This document shows, in pieces, positions 10,420 to 18,023 of a DNA stretch of 64,000 nt. Below the pieces are notes generated by a model. That model did no database searches and was not told where the DNA came from. It worked only from the letters and a program-made list of their open reading frames with translations. The position numbers were made by a program, and so were the translations under genes. The DNA is from Rhizobium sp. ARZ01. GTDB lineage: Bacteria; Pseudomonadota; Alphaproteobacteria; Rhizobiales; Rhizobiaceae. The DNA lies in the NCBI RefSeq assembly GCF_014851675.1, contig NZ_JACVAE010000003.1, forward strand, positions 496,001 through 560,000, given 5' to 3'. The stretch's first letter is position 1, and every line of letters starts with the position of its first letter.

Positions 10420-11496
10420 TCAGGCCGCCGCCGGGCCGGCGATGGCTCTGCCGTCCGGGGCGAACGCCATCAGGTGGCGCGTATCGACATAGACGGTGAT
10501 CTGGGCATCGGGTTCGATGTCGTGGATGCCGGGCGCGAGCATGACCCAGCGCGTGTCGGCGAATTCGACGTGCACGAAACTCTCGGAGCCTGCGATCTCT
10601 GAGATCGCGGTGCGGACCGGAACCGGCGCGGCGATCGGCGTCTGCGGTGCAAGGGCAAGGTGATGGGGCTGGAAGGCCACGGTGCAGGGACCGTCCGGGA
10701 TGCCGGCCAGATGCGCCGGTACGGACAGAACGGGCTCGCCTTCGAGCACGAAATGGCCGTTCGCCTTGGTCAGTGCGAAGGTATTGAGCGGCGGATCGGC
10801 GAAGGTCTCGGCGGTTATCAGGTCGACGGGGCGGCGGTAAACGTCGATGGTCGGAGCGAACTGAGTGATGCGTCCCTCGGCCATCGTCGCAGTGTTCCCG
10901 CCCAGCAGCAGGGCTTCGGATGGCTCGGTCGTGGCGTAGACGAAAATCGCGCCGGAGGCAGCGAAGATCTTCGGTAGTTCCTCGCGCAGTTCTTCGCGAA
11001 GCTTGTAGTCGAGGTTGGCCAAGGGCTCGTCGAGCAGGACGAGGCTGGCATTCTTGACGATCGCGCGGGCGAGTGCCGTGCGCTGCTGCTGGCCGCCGGA
11101 CAGGTTCAGCGGCGTGCGGTCGAGATAAGGCGTCAGCTTCAGCAAGTCCGCCGCCTTGCGCACCTCGCGGTCGATCGTGGCACTGTCAGCACCCTTGATG
11201 CGCATCGGCGAGGCGATATTCTCGTAGACCGTCATGGCGGGGTAATTAATGAACTGCTGGTAGACCATGGCGACGCTGCGGTCCTGCACGCGCATGCCGG
11301 TCACATCTTTGCCGTCGAACCAGACCGAGCCGAAGGTGGGCTTGTCCAGGCCGGCCATGAGGCGCATCAGCGAGGTTTTGCCCGACAGCGTCGGGCCGAG
11401 CAGCACGTTCAGCGAACCGCGCTCGAGCACGAGGTTGGTGGGGTGGATATGTGTCTCCCCGCCTACGACTTTCGTGATGTCTCTAAGTTCAAGCAT
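10420..11496 (-). CDS. glpS: Glycerol ABC transporter ATPase lacking the switch histidine
   Basis: Second nucleotide-binding subunit, 358 aa. The signature LSGGQ (132-136), D-loop ANLD and Walker B LVLLDE (152-157) are intact. Walker A reads GPTLSGKTS, with Leu at the usual fourth-position Gly. The H-loop, normally VTHD, reads ATTE (188-191), so the switch His is missing. The C-terminal TOBE-like part starts near residue 235. It lies first among the transporter genes, 38 bases after glpD. The heterodimer with GlpT would have one canonical and one degenerate ATP site. Confidence 0.92.
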   Translation of the reverse strand: MLELRDITKVVGGETHIHPTNLVLERGSLNVLLGPTLSGKTSLMRLMAGLDKPTFGSVWFDGKDVTGMRVQDRSVAMVYQQFINYPAMTVYENIASPMRIKGADSATIDREVRKAADLLKLTPYLDRTPLNLSGGQQQRTALARAIVKNASLVLLDEPLANLDYKLREELREELPKIFAASGAIFVYATTEPSEALLLGGNTATMAEGRITQFAPTIDVYRRPVDLITAETFADPPLNTFALTKANGHFVLEGEPVLSVPAHLAGIPDGPCTVAFQPHHLALAPQTPIAAPVPVRTAISEIAGSESFVHVEFADTRWVMLAPGIHDIEPDAQITVYVDTRHLMAFAPDGRAIAGPAAA

Positions 11497-11534
11497 TCAT
11501 GTCTCCAATGTTCCCCCCGCCATCGGAACGCGCG

Positions 11535-13052
11535 CTAGTGCGGAGCCTCTGCCGCCGCTGCCATATAGCTTTCGAGCGCTTCCGCTTCATCGGCGGTAAG
11601 ATGCAATCCTCGCTTGGTGCGGCGCCATAGGACATCCTCGGCGTGCCGCGCCCATTCTTCCTTCATCAGCCAGCGAACCTCAAGCTCATAAAGGTCGCTG
11701 CCGAAATGGTGGCCGAGGTCTTCGATCGACGTCGCTCCTGCGAGCATTGCAGTTGCGCGCGTGCCATAGAGGCGCACAAGGCGCCGCGCATGCTGTGCCG
11801 TGAGAAAAGGATATCGGCTGGAGAGCTTTGCCACCTCCGCGCCAAAGTCTTCAACACCGAAGTCTCCGCCCGGCAGCCGCGATGTGGCTGTCCATTTCTC
11901 GCCCCTTTGGCCGATGGCCTCGCCGATCTTGTCAAGCGCGGCTTCTGCTAGCCGGCGATAGGTCGTGAGCTTGCCGCCGAACACATTGAGCAGCGGCGCC
12001 TGCTTGCCGTTACCGTCGACCTTCAGCACATAATCGCGCGTGGCTTCCTGCGCCTTGCTTGCGCCGTCGTCGAACAACGGGCGCACGCCGGAATAGGTCC
12101 AGACAATATCCTCCCGTGTGACCGGCTCGGCGAAGTACTCGCTGGCCGAACGGCAGAGATAGTCCACCTCTTCATCGCTGATGCGGACGTTGCGCGGGTC
12201 GCCATGATAGTCGCGGTCGGTGGTGCCGATCAGCGTGAACTCGTCCTGGTAGGGAATGGCGAAGATGATGCGGCCGTCGGGGTTCTGGAAGAAGTAGGCG
12301 CGCGGATCGGAGAATTTCCTGCGGACGACGATATGGCTGCCCTGCACGAGGCGAACATTGTGCACGTCGTTCTGGCCGAGCGCGCCGACCAGCACCGTGT
12401 CGACCCAGGGACCGCTGGCATTGACGAGCATGCGCGCCCTTATAGTTTCCCGCTCGCCGGAGGCGACATTTTCGGTTTCCACGTCCCAGTGCCCGTTTTC
12501 GCGTCGGGCCGAGACGACCCGCGTGCGGATGCGAATATCAGCACCATGGTCGGCGGCATCGCGGGCGTTCAGCACCACCAGCCGCGCGTCGTCGACCCAG
12601 CCGTCAGAATATTCGAAGGCCTTGCCAAAGAGCTTCTTTAGCGGCTCTCCCGAGGGGTCGCGGCGCATATCCACGGTGCGCGTGGGCGGAAGAAGTTTGC
12701 GCCCGCCAATATGATCGTAGAGGAAGAGGCCGAGCCGGATCAGCCAAGCCGGTCGGATACCGCCCTTCTGGAAGGGCAGCACGAAGCGCATCGGCCAGAT
12801 GACGTGCGGCGCCATGGCCCAGAGCACTTCGCGCTCCATCAGCGCTTCGCGCACCAGGCGAAACTCGTAGTGTTCCAGATAGCGCAGGCCGCCGTGGATG
12901 AGTTTGGTGGAGGCCGACGACGTGCCGGAGGCGAGATCCTGCATCTCGGCCAGCACGACTGAGTAGCCTCGGCCAGCGGCGTCGCGGGCGATGCCGCAGC
13001 CATTAATGCCTCCGCCAATGACAAATATGTCGCTGACCTTTTCGACCGCCAA
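11535..13052 (-). CDS. glpD: Aerobic glycerol-3-phosphate dehydrogenase
   Basis: Membrane-associated FAD enzyme that oxidises glycerol-3-phosphate to dihydroxyacetone phosphate and passes electrons to quinone. The N-terminal FAD-binding motif IGGGINGCGIARDAAGRG and the following GTSSASTKLIHGGLRYLE are diagnostic. The product is 505 aa, the usual length. The start is taken as TTG 13052 because GGGAGG lies 7 bases upstream. An ATG at 13082 is in frame but would put that ribosome site inside the gene. It heads the transporter operon. No glycerol kinase gene is seen nearby, so glpK must be elsewhere. Confidence 0.92.
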   Translation of the reverse strand: MAVEKVSDIFVIGGGINGCGIARDAAGRGYSVVLAEMQDLASGTSSASTKLIHGGLRYLEHYEFRLVREALMEREVLWAMAPHVIWPMRFVLPFQKGGIRPAWLIRLGLFLYDHIGGRKLLPPTRTVDMRRDPSGEPLKKLFGKAFEYSDGWVDDARLVVLNARDAADHGADIRIRTRVVSARRENGHWDVETENVASGERETIRARMLVNASGPWVDTVLVGALGQNDVHNVRLVQGSHIVVRRKFSDPRAYFFQNPDGRIIFAIPYQDEFTLIGTTDRDYHGDPRNVRISDEEVDYLCRSASEYFAEPVTREDIVWTYSGVRPLFDDGASKAQEATRDYVLKVDGNGKQAPLLNVFGGKLTTYRRLAEAALDKIGEAIGQRGEKWTATSRLPGGDFGVEDFGAEVAKLSSRYPFLTAQHARRLVRLYGTRATAMLAGATSIEDLGHHFGSDLYELEVRWLMKEEWARHAEDVLWRRTKRGLHLTADEAEALESYMAAAAEAPH

Positions 13053-13113
13053 ACGCTTTCCCTCCCGTTTCGCGATGCACAATCAAGCGCATTTGCGAAA
13101 GTGAGGGAAGTTA

Positions 13114-13142
13114 AAACGAAAATTTTTCGAATGTCAAACGAA
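13114..13142 (-). promoter_or_regulatory. Candidate GlpR operator in the glpD promoter
   Basis: The 78-base glpR-glpD gap contains AAAACGAAAA (13114-13123), the palindrome CGAAAATTTTTCG (13117-13129) and another AAACGAA (13136-13142). These share the AAACGAAA core with the inverted repeat upstream of glpR. DeoR-type GlpR proteins bind TTCG/CGAA-type repeats. Assignment is by this shared motif. Confidence 0.55.
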
Positions 13143-13160
13143 TGCGGAAAGAAAACCCAT

Positions 13161-13940
13161 TCAACCGTCGGCATCGCCTGTGGAAGTTTCTACCAGGCGC
13201 ACATCTTGAGCCAGGCAGATGTCTCGGATGTTGTCGAGCGGACACTTGTCGGTGATGAAGGTGTGAACCTGCGAGAGGTGGCCGATCCGTACCGGCGCGG
13301 TTCGCTCGAACTTCGTGGAATCGGAGACGAGAATGACATGGCGGGCGTTGGCCATGATGGCCTGGGCGACCTTTACTTCGCGATAGTCGAAGTCGAGTAG
13401 CGCGCCGTCGTGGTCAATGGCCGATACGCCAATGACCGCGTAGTCCACCTTGAACTGGCGGATGAAATCGACCGCCGCTTCGCCGACAATGCCGCCGTCG
13501 GAGCCGCGCACCACGCCGCCGGTGATCACCATCTCGATCGAGGGGAAGCCGCGCAACCTGTTGGCGACGTTGATGTTGTTGGTGATGACCATCAGTTCCT
13601 TGTGGTCCAGCAAGGCCTCGCTCACCGCTTCGGTCGTCGTGCCGATGTTGATGAACAGCGAGGAGTTGTCCGGGATCATGGCGGCGGCCGCCCTGCCGAT
13701 CGCCTGCTTTTCCGGTGCCGCAATCGAGCGGCGCGCTTCATATTTGACGTTCTCGTTGCCGCTGGGGAAAAGCGCACCGCCGTGGATGCGGGTCAACGCC
13801 TTGTTGTCGCACAGATCGTTCAGGTCCTTGCGAATGGTCTGGGGGGTGACGGAGAAGCGGGCGGCGAGATCCTCCACCAACACCCGGCCTTCCGTCTTGG
13901 CGAGGTCCAGGATTTCCGCCTGGCGACCTGTCAGATACAT
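13161..13940 (-). CDS. glpR: DeoR-family glycerol-3-phosphate regulon repressor
   Basis: The 259-aa product has an N-terminal winged helix (residues about 3-56, VLVEDLAARFSVTPQTIRKDLNDL) and a C-terminal sugar-phosphate sensor domain with INIGTTTEAVSEAL and GGVVRGSDGGIVGEAA, both typical of DeoR/GlpR. It lies immediately upstream of glpD in the same direction, and a perfect 11-bp inverted repeat sits just upstream of its start. It probably represses the glp operon and itself, with release by glycerol-3-phosphate. Confidence 0.9.
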   Translation of the reverse strand: MYLTGRQAEILDLAKTEGRVLVEDLAARFSVTPQTIRKDLNDLCDNKALTRIHGGALFPSGNENVKYEARRSIAAPEKQAIGRAAAAMIPDNSSLFINIGTTTEAVSEALLDHKELMVITNNINVANRLRGFPSIEMVITGGVVRGSDGGIVGEAAVDFIRQFKVDYAVIGVSAIDHDGALLDFDYREVKVAQAIMANARHVILVSDSTKFERTAPVRIGHLSQVHTFITDKCPLDNIRDICLAQDVRLVETSTGDADG

Positions 13941-13953
13941 CGAATCCTCCTGT

Positions 13954-13990
13954 GCTTTCGTTTTGGTTCATCATATGCAAAAACGAAAGC
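13954..13990 (-). promoter_or_regulatory. Candidate GlpR operator upstream of glpR
   Basis: GCTTTCGTTTT (13954-13964) and AAAACGAAAGC (13980-13990) are perfect 11-bp inverted arms with a 15-base spacer, 14 bases upstream of the glpR start. The same AAACGAAA core recurs before glpD, which supports autoregulation. Confidence 0.6.
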
Positions 13991-14090
13991 GCCGCAATTC
14001 TCCCGGCGCACAGCAGTTGGTGAGCGCGGAAATTTTTGTGATACTGGCAGTGGTCGCGTCCGGCGCCGCACACCGATGGGAGGGATCGCC

Positions 14091-14861
14091 ATGTTTCATC
14101 CGGCCTTGTTCAAGGGTGCCAACGTCGTCGTCACCGGGGCCGGGCGGGGCATCGGCCTTGAGGTTGCGCGACAGTTCCTCGATTGCGGGGCGCATGTGTT
14201 GCTGCACGGCGGTCGCGCGCCGCTTTCTGACGTCCCAGATTTTCTTGAAGAAGCGCTGGAGGAGGCGCGGGCGCATGTTGTCTATGCCGATTTCCTGATG
14301 GCACATGGCGTCGCCGATGTCGCCCGCTATGCCGACAACCTTTTCGAGCAGGTGGACGTGCTGATCAACAATGCCGGTACCATGGTGGGCCGGTTTCCCG
14401 CCGACACCTTGACCGACGAGCAATATGAAACCGTCGTGCGGCTGAACCAGACATCCGTAGTGGATATGACGCGGGCGATGTTGCCGGCCCTTCGCCGTGC
14501 GGAGAGCGCTGCGATCGTCAACACGGTCTCGATCTCGGCGCTCACGGGCGGCAGCCCTGGCTCGGCCATCTATTCGGCCACGAAAGCGTTCGTTTCCACC
14601 TACTCCAAGGCGCTTGCACGCGAGCTTGCACCCGATGGCATCCGAGTCAACTGTGTGTCGCCCGGGACGATCACGACCGACTTTCACGCGCGGTACTCAA
14701 CGCCGGAGAAACTGGAAGCAACGCGCAAGTCGATACCTCTCCAGCGCCTCGGAACGGCTCAGGACTGCGCGCCGGCCTATCTGTTTCTCGCTTCGGCCGT
14801 GCTTTCGGGGTACATTACCGGGCAGGTGCTGGAGGTGAACGGCGGTCAGTTGATCTGCTGA
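14091..14861 (+). CDS. SDR-family NAD(P)-dependent oxidoreductase
   Basis: Short-chain dehydrogenase of 256 aa. It has the cofactor motif TGAGRGIG (about 13-20), NNAG (about 89-92), and a catalytic Ser followed by YSATK (about 162-166), with a C-terminal SGYITGQVLEVNGG typical of the fold. GGGAGGG (14078-14084) sits well before ATG 14091; the frame is open far upstream but only as the antisense of glpR. It is divergent from glpR across the operator region and followed by an ArsR-type gene. Substrate unknown. Confidence 0.85.
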   Translation: MFHPALFKGANVVVTGAGRGIGLEVARQFLDCGAHVLLHGGRAPLSDVPDFLEEALEEARAHVVYADFLMAHGVADVARYADNLFEQVDVLINNAGTMVGRFPADTLTDEQYETVVRLNQTSVVDMTRAMLPALRRAESAAIVNTVSISALTGGSPGSAIYSATKAFVSTYSKALARELAPDGIRVNCVSPGTITTDFHARYSTPEKLEATRKSIPLQRLGTAQDCAPAYLFLASAVLSGYITGQVLEVNGGQLIC

Positions 14862-14995
14862 TGCCAAACGGCAACGCTGCCGCGAAAATACAACTTCCCG
14901 GTTTGTCCTCCCCCCTTGCGCCATTTTTCGTGTGCACCAGATCACGTTGTGCGGATCGCGCATGGCGCCGTGTTTCGATTGAACGAGGAGGGGAA

Positions 14996-15352
14996 ATGAA
15001 GCAGTTCATGAAGCCGGAGGCGGATGTTGGCGCTAGCTTCGATCTGTTCTTCAATCAGGCGAAGAAGGCCAGCCGCTTCCTGAAAGCGCTCTCGCACGAA
15101 ACGCGGCTCTTGATCCTGTGCCTGCTGACGGAAGGCGAAAAGACGGTCGGCGAGATCGAGACGATCCTTCGTCTGCCGCAGGCCGTTGTCTCGCAGCAAC
15201 TCGCCCGCCTTCGCCAGGATCAGATCGTTGTCACCCGTCGCGATGGGCGGCAGGTGTTCTACAGCCTCGCCGACGAGAATGTGTCCGCGATCATGGGGAC
15301 GCTCTATGACGTCTTCTGCCGGCCATTGATGGCGCGCGAGCAGGGTGTGTGA
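14996..15352 (+). CDS. ArsR/SmtB-type winged-helix transcriptional regulator
   Basis: The 118-aa product has a winged helix with SHETRLLILCLL and the recognition helix region LPQAVVSQQLARLRQD, typical of ArsR/SmtB proteins. The metal-binding CVC motif of helix 3 is absent (EGEKTVGEIE), so it probably does not sense arsenite through the classic site. GAGGAGGGG just before ATG 14996 defines the start. It may regulate the SDR gene upstream or the convergent AcuI gene; the signal is unknown. Confidence 0.85.
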   Translation: MKQFMKPEADVGASFDLFFNQAKKASRFLKALSHETRLLILCLLTEGEKTVGEIETILRLPQAVVSQQLARLRQDQIVVTRRDGRQVFYSLADENVSAIMGTLYDVFCRPLMAREQGV

Positions 15353-15361
15353 ACGATCCGC

Positions 15362-16357
15362 TTACTTGCGGACATCGATTACCGTCCGTCCCCGCACCTT
15401 GCCTTCAAGGATGGCCGGGCCGAGTGCGGGCAGGTCTGACAGCCCGTATTCCGCTATCATATCGTCCAGCTTGTCGTGTGGCAGATCGGCGGCGATGCGG
15501 CTCCAGGCGTCGAGGCGCTCGTTGCGCGGGCGCATGACCGAATCGATGCCAAGAAGGCTGACGCCGCGCAGAATAAAGGGGATCACGGAGAACGAGGGTA
15601 CGGTTGCGCTTGCCGCAAGTCCGATCGAGGCCACGACGCCGTCATACTTAACCTGCTTGAGTATCCGCATCAGCATGTCGCCGCCGACGGAATCGACAGC
15701 GCCCGCCCAGCGCTCGGATTCCAACGGCTTTGCGGACGCTTCCGCCAGTTCGGCGCGGTCGATGATGGTCTCGGCGCCGAGTTCGCGCAGATAATCCGCC
15801 GCTTCCGGTCGGCCGGTGACGGCTGCGACGCGAAAGCCCATACGTGCAAGGATCGCCACAGCAACCGAACCGACGCCGCCGGCAGCCCCCGTCACAAGGA
15901 TCTCACCCTTGGGTGGCGTAACCCCGGCTTTCTCAAGCGCCATCACGGCAAGCATGGAGGTGAGGCCGGCAGTGCCGATGGCCATGGCCTCGCGGGTGGT
16001 GAGCGCGTCCGGAAGCGGCACGAGCCAGTCGCCCTTGACCTTCGCGCGTGTCGCATAGCCGCCCCACCAGATTTCGCCCACGCGCCAGCCGGTCAGCACC
16101 ACCTTGTCGCCGGGGCGATAGCGCGGATCGGCCGATGCCTCCACAGTGCCGGCGAAATCGACGCCCGGCACATGCGGGAAAGTGCGTACCAGCCCGCCCT
16201 TGCCGGTGATGCAGAGCCCGTCCTTGTAGTTCAGCGTCGAATACTCGACGGCGACAGTCATGTCGCCATCCGGCAGTCGATCGTCGGGCAGGTCCTGTAC
16301 GGATGCTGAAATCGTACCGTCGCCGGCCTTGTCCACCAGGAGCGCTCTGAATGTCAT
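15362..16357 (-). CDS. AcuI/YhdH-family NADPH-dependent oxidoreductase (acrylyl-CoA reductase-like)
   Basis: Medium-chain dehydrogenase/reductase of 331 aa. The N-terminus MTFRALLVDKAGDG, the segments STLNYKDGLCITGKGGLVRTFPHVPGVDFAGTV and GGYATRAKVKGDWLVPLP, and the Rossmann motif VTGAAGGVGSVAV match the YhdH/AcuI group, which reduces acryloyl-CoA. No zinc-binding cysteines are evident, in line with the quinone-reductase branch. GAGG upstream of ATG 16357 supports the start; the upstream open frame is the antisense of the LysR gene. It is convergent with the ArsR gene and divergent from the LysR gene. Confidence 0.85.
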   Translation of the reverse strand: MTFRALLVDKAGDGTISASVQDLPDDRLPDGDMTVAVEYSTLNYKDGLCITGKGGLVRTFPHVPGVDFAGTVEASADPRYRPGDKVVLTGWRVGEIWWGGYATRAKVKGDWLVPLPDALTTREAMAIGTAGLTSMLAVMALEKAGVTPPKGEILVTGAAGGVGSVAVAILARMGFRVAAVTGRPEAADYLRELGAETIIDRAELAEASAKPLESERWAGAVDSVGGDMLMRILKQVKYDGVVASIGLAASATVPSFSVIPFILRGVSLLGIDSVMRPRNERLDAWSRIAADLPHDKLDDMIAEYGLSDLPALGPAILEGKVRGRTVIDVRK

Positions 16358-16468
16358 TGCCGGATCCTCTTCCCTCTTCATCCTCGCCCTTTTTATAAAG
16401 CTTCGCCGGTTTGTCGCGCCACCGTTCTTTTGTATGAATAGGCTGGCAGAATAGGGTCCTGGGCCTCG

Positions 16469-17365
16469 ATGATCGACAAGCTGGAATACTTCATAGCACT
16501 CGCCCGCGAGCGGCATTTCGCCCGGGCTGCCGAAGAACTCGGCATTTCGCAGCCGACGCTGTCGGCGGCAATCCGCCAGCTGGAAGACCAGCTCGGCGTC
16601 GTGCTGGTCAATCGCGGCTCGCGGTTCCAGGGACTGACACCGGAGGGGCAGCGCGTGCTGGAATGGGCGCGCCGCATCGTCGGCGATGCACGCACGATGC
16701 GCGAGGAGATGCGAGCCGCGCGAAAGGGGCTTTCCGGCCATATCCGTTTGGCCGCGATTCCGACGACGCTCGCTATGGTGCCGCGCATCACCGCACCATT
16801 TCAGCAAAAGCACCCGGATGTCACTTTCTCGGTGCTCTCCACAACATCCCTGCAGATCCTGAGCCTCTTGGAAAACCTCGAGATCGATGCCGGCCTTACT
16901 TACCTGGAAAATGAGCCGCTCGGACGCGTCACCAGCGTGCCGCTGCACGCCGAACACTACCACCTGATTACCGCCCGGAACGGACCGCTTGCCGATCGCG
17001 AAAGCGTGACCTGGAGGGAGGTCGCCGATGTTAGTCTTTGTCTATTGACTTCGGACATGCAAAACCGGCGCATCATCAATCGCCATTTTGCCGAAGCTGG
17101 CGTGAAGGTGCGGCCAACTCTCGAATCGAATTCGACGATCGTACTGTTCTCACATGTTCGAACAGGGCGCTGGTGCAGCATAATGCCCCGAAATGTCGCG
17201 CTTTCTTTCGGTTTTCATGACGAAATCAGTATAGTTTCGATTGTCGAGCCCGCGCCCCACCATATCGTTGGCCTGGTTGCGACGCATCGTGAACCATTCA
17301 CGCCACTCGTGTCGGCCCTGTTGCACGAGGCACGGATTCTAACTGAAGGCGGCCTAGACCAATAG
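16469..17365 (+). CDS. LysR-family regulator, likely of formate dehydrogenase
   Basis: The 298-aa product has the LysR helix-turn-helix at residues 1-60 (HFARAAEELGISQPTLSAAIRQLEDQLG) and a substrate-binding co-inducer domain from about residue 90. It lies directly upstream of fdsG in the same direction, the arrangement seen for FdsR-type regulators of soluble formate dehydrogenases. It is divergent from the AcuI-like gene, so it could also control that. The fds role is inferred from position. Confidence 0.85.
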   Translation: MIDKLEYFIALARERHFARAAEELGISQPTLSAAIRQLEDQLGVVLVNRGSRFQGLTPEGQRVLEWARRIVGDARTMREEMRAARKGLSGHIRLAAIPTTLAMVPRITAPFQQKHPDVTFSVLSTTSLQILSLLENLEIDAGLTYLENEPLGRVTSVPLHAEHYHLITARNGPLADRESVTWREVADVSLCLLTSDMQNRRIINRHFAEAGVKVRPTLESNSTIVLFSHVRTGRWCSIMPRNVALSFGFHDEISIVSIVEPAPHHIVGLVATHREPFTPLVSALLHEARILTEGGLDQ

Positions 17366-17406
17366 AAAAAAACTATCAATTGACGGGATAGCCTTATTGA
17401 CCCTCT

Positions 17407-17529
17407 GAACCTTCCCTGAGAAGCTTTCAGGCAAAGGGGCGAGGACTGACAGGGTTCCGGTCTTCGCCTTCGGTTGAAAAGGCATTGGGCCCGAAAATCC
17501 GCTGCGTTGGCAAGCGGCAGGCCTTTGCC
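17407..17529 (+). promoter_or_regulatory. Candidate structured 5' leader of the fds operon
   Basis: The 181-base LysR-fdsG gap holds several pairings. There is a local stem-loop at 17415-17431 (CCTGAGA/TTTCAGG) and GAACC (17407-17411) with GGTTC (17453-17457). CCGCT pairs with AGCGG at 17499-17517. GGCAAAGG (17430-17437) can pair over long range with CCTTTGCC (17522-17529), ending 4 bases before the GGGAGG ribosome site. Some pairings exclude each other, as in a switch. No known riboswitch class could be assigned. Confidence 0.35.
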
Positions 17530-17546
17530 GTTCGGGAGGTCTGCGC

Positions 17547-18023
17547 ATGAATCTGCACGTTTCCGGCGACGTCGGGACGAGAACACTGGCAATCGTCGAC
17601 ACGATGAAGGGGCTCGAGGGGCCGCTTTTGCCAATCCTGCATGAGATCCAGGCTGAATTCGGCTATGTGCCGCAGGAAAGCCTGCCGGTCATCGCTCGCG
17701 AGTTGAACCTGTCGCGTGCCGAGGTGCATGGCGTCGTCACCTTCTATCATGATTTTCGCGATCATCCCGCGGGCCGGCACGTGCTGAAGCTCTGTCGTGC
17801 CGAAGCCTGCCAGTCGATGGGCGGCGAAGCAGTGGCAGAGCGGATCAAATCGCTGCTCGGCATCGATTTCCATCAGACGACGCTCGATGGCGCGGTGACG
17901 CTTGAGCCCGTTTACTGTCTCGGCCTCTGTTCCTGCGCGCCGTCTGCCATGCTGGACGGAGACGTCTATGGCCGGCTCGATGCCACCGCTGCGGCCGAAC
18001 TGGTAGAGGAGGCGCGCCGATGA
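17547..18023 (+). CDS. fdsG: NAD-dependent formate dehydrogenase gamma subunit
   Basis: NuoE-like [2Fe-2S] subunit of 158 aa. The four cluster cysteines lie in CRAEAC (about residues 93-98) and CLGLC (about 134-138), preceded by the helical segment FGYVPQESLPVIARELNLS. GGGAGG at 17534-17539 supports the start. The stop overlaps the fdsB start by four bases (ATGA). It passes electrons between FdsA and the flavin subunit FdsB in the soluble, oxygen-tolerant complex. Confidence 0.93.
   Translation: MNLHVSGDVGTRTLAIVDTMKGLEGPLLPILHEIQAEFGYVPQESLPVIARELNLSRAEVHGVVTFYHDFRDHPAGRHVLKLCRAEACQSMGGEAVAERIKSLLGIDFHQTTLDGAVTLEPVYCLGLCSCAPSAMLDGDVYGRLDATAAAELVEEARR

Noticed and set aside
13053-13082. ATG 13082 as glpD start
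   Set aside because: The GGGAGG site would be inside the coding region; TTG 13052 is better spaced and begins the FAD domain closer to the usual length.
13410-14090. Long upstream extension of the SDR gene
   Set aside because: It is antisense to glpR; a good ribosome site and the Rossmann start place the real start at 14091.
17407-17460. Glycine-riboswitch-like string TTTCAGGCAAAGG in the fds leader
   Set aside because: The other conserved glycine aptamer segments are absent and the operon does not handle glycine, so no class was assigned.
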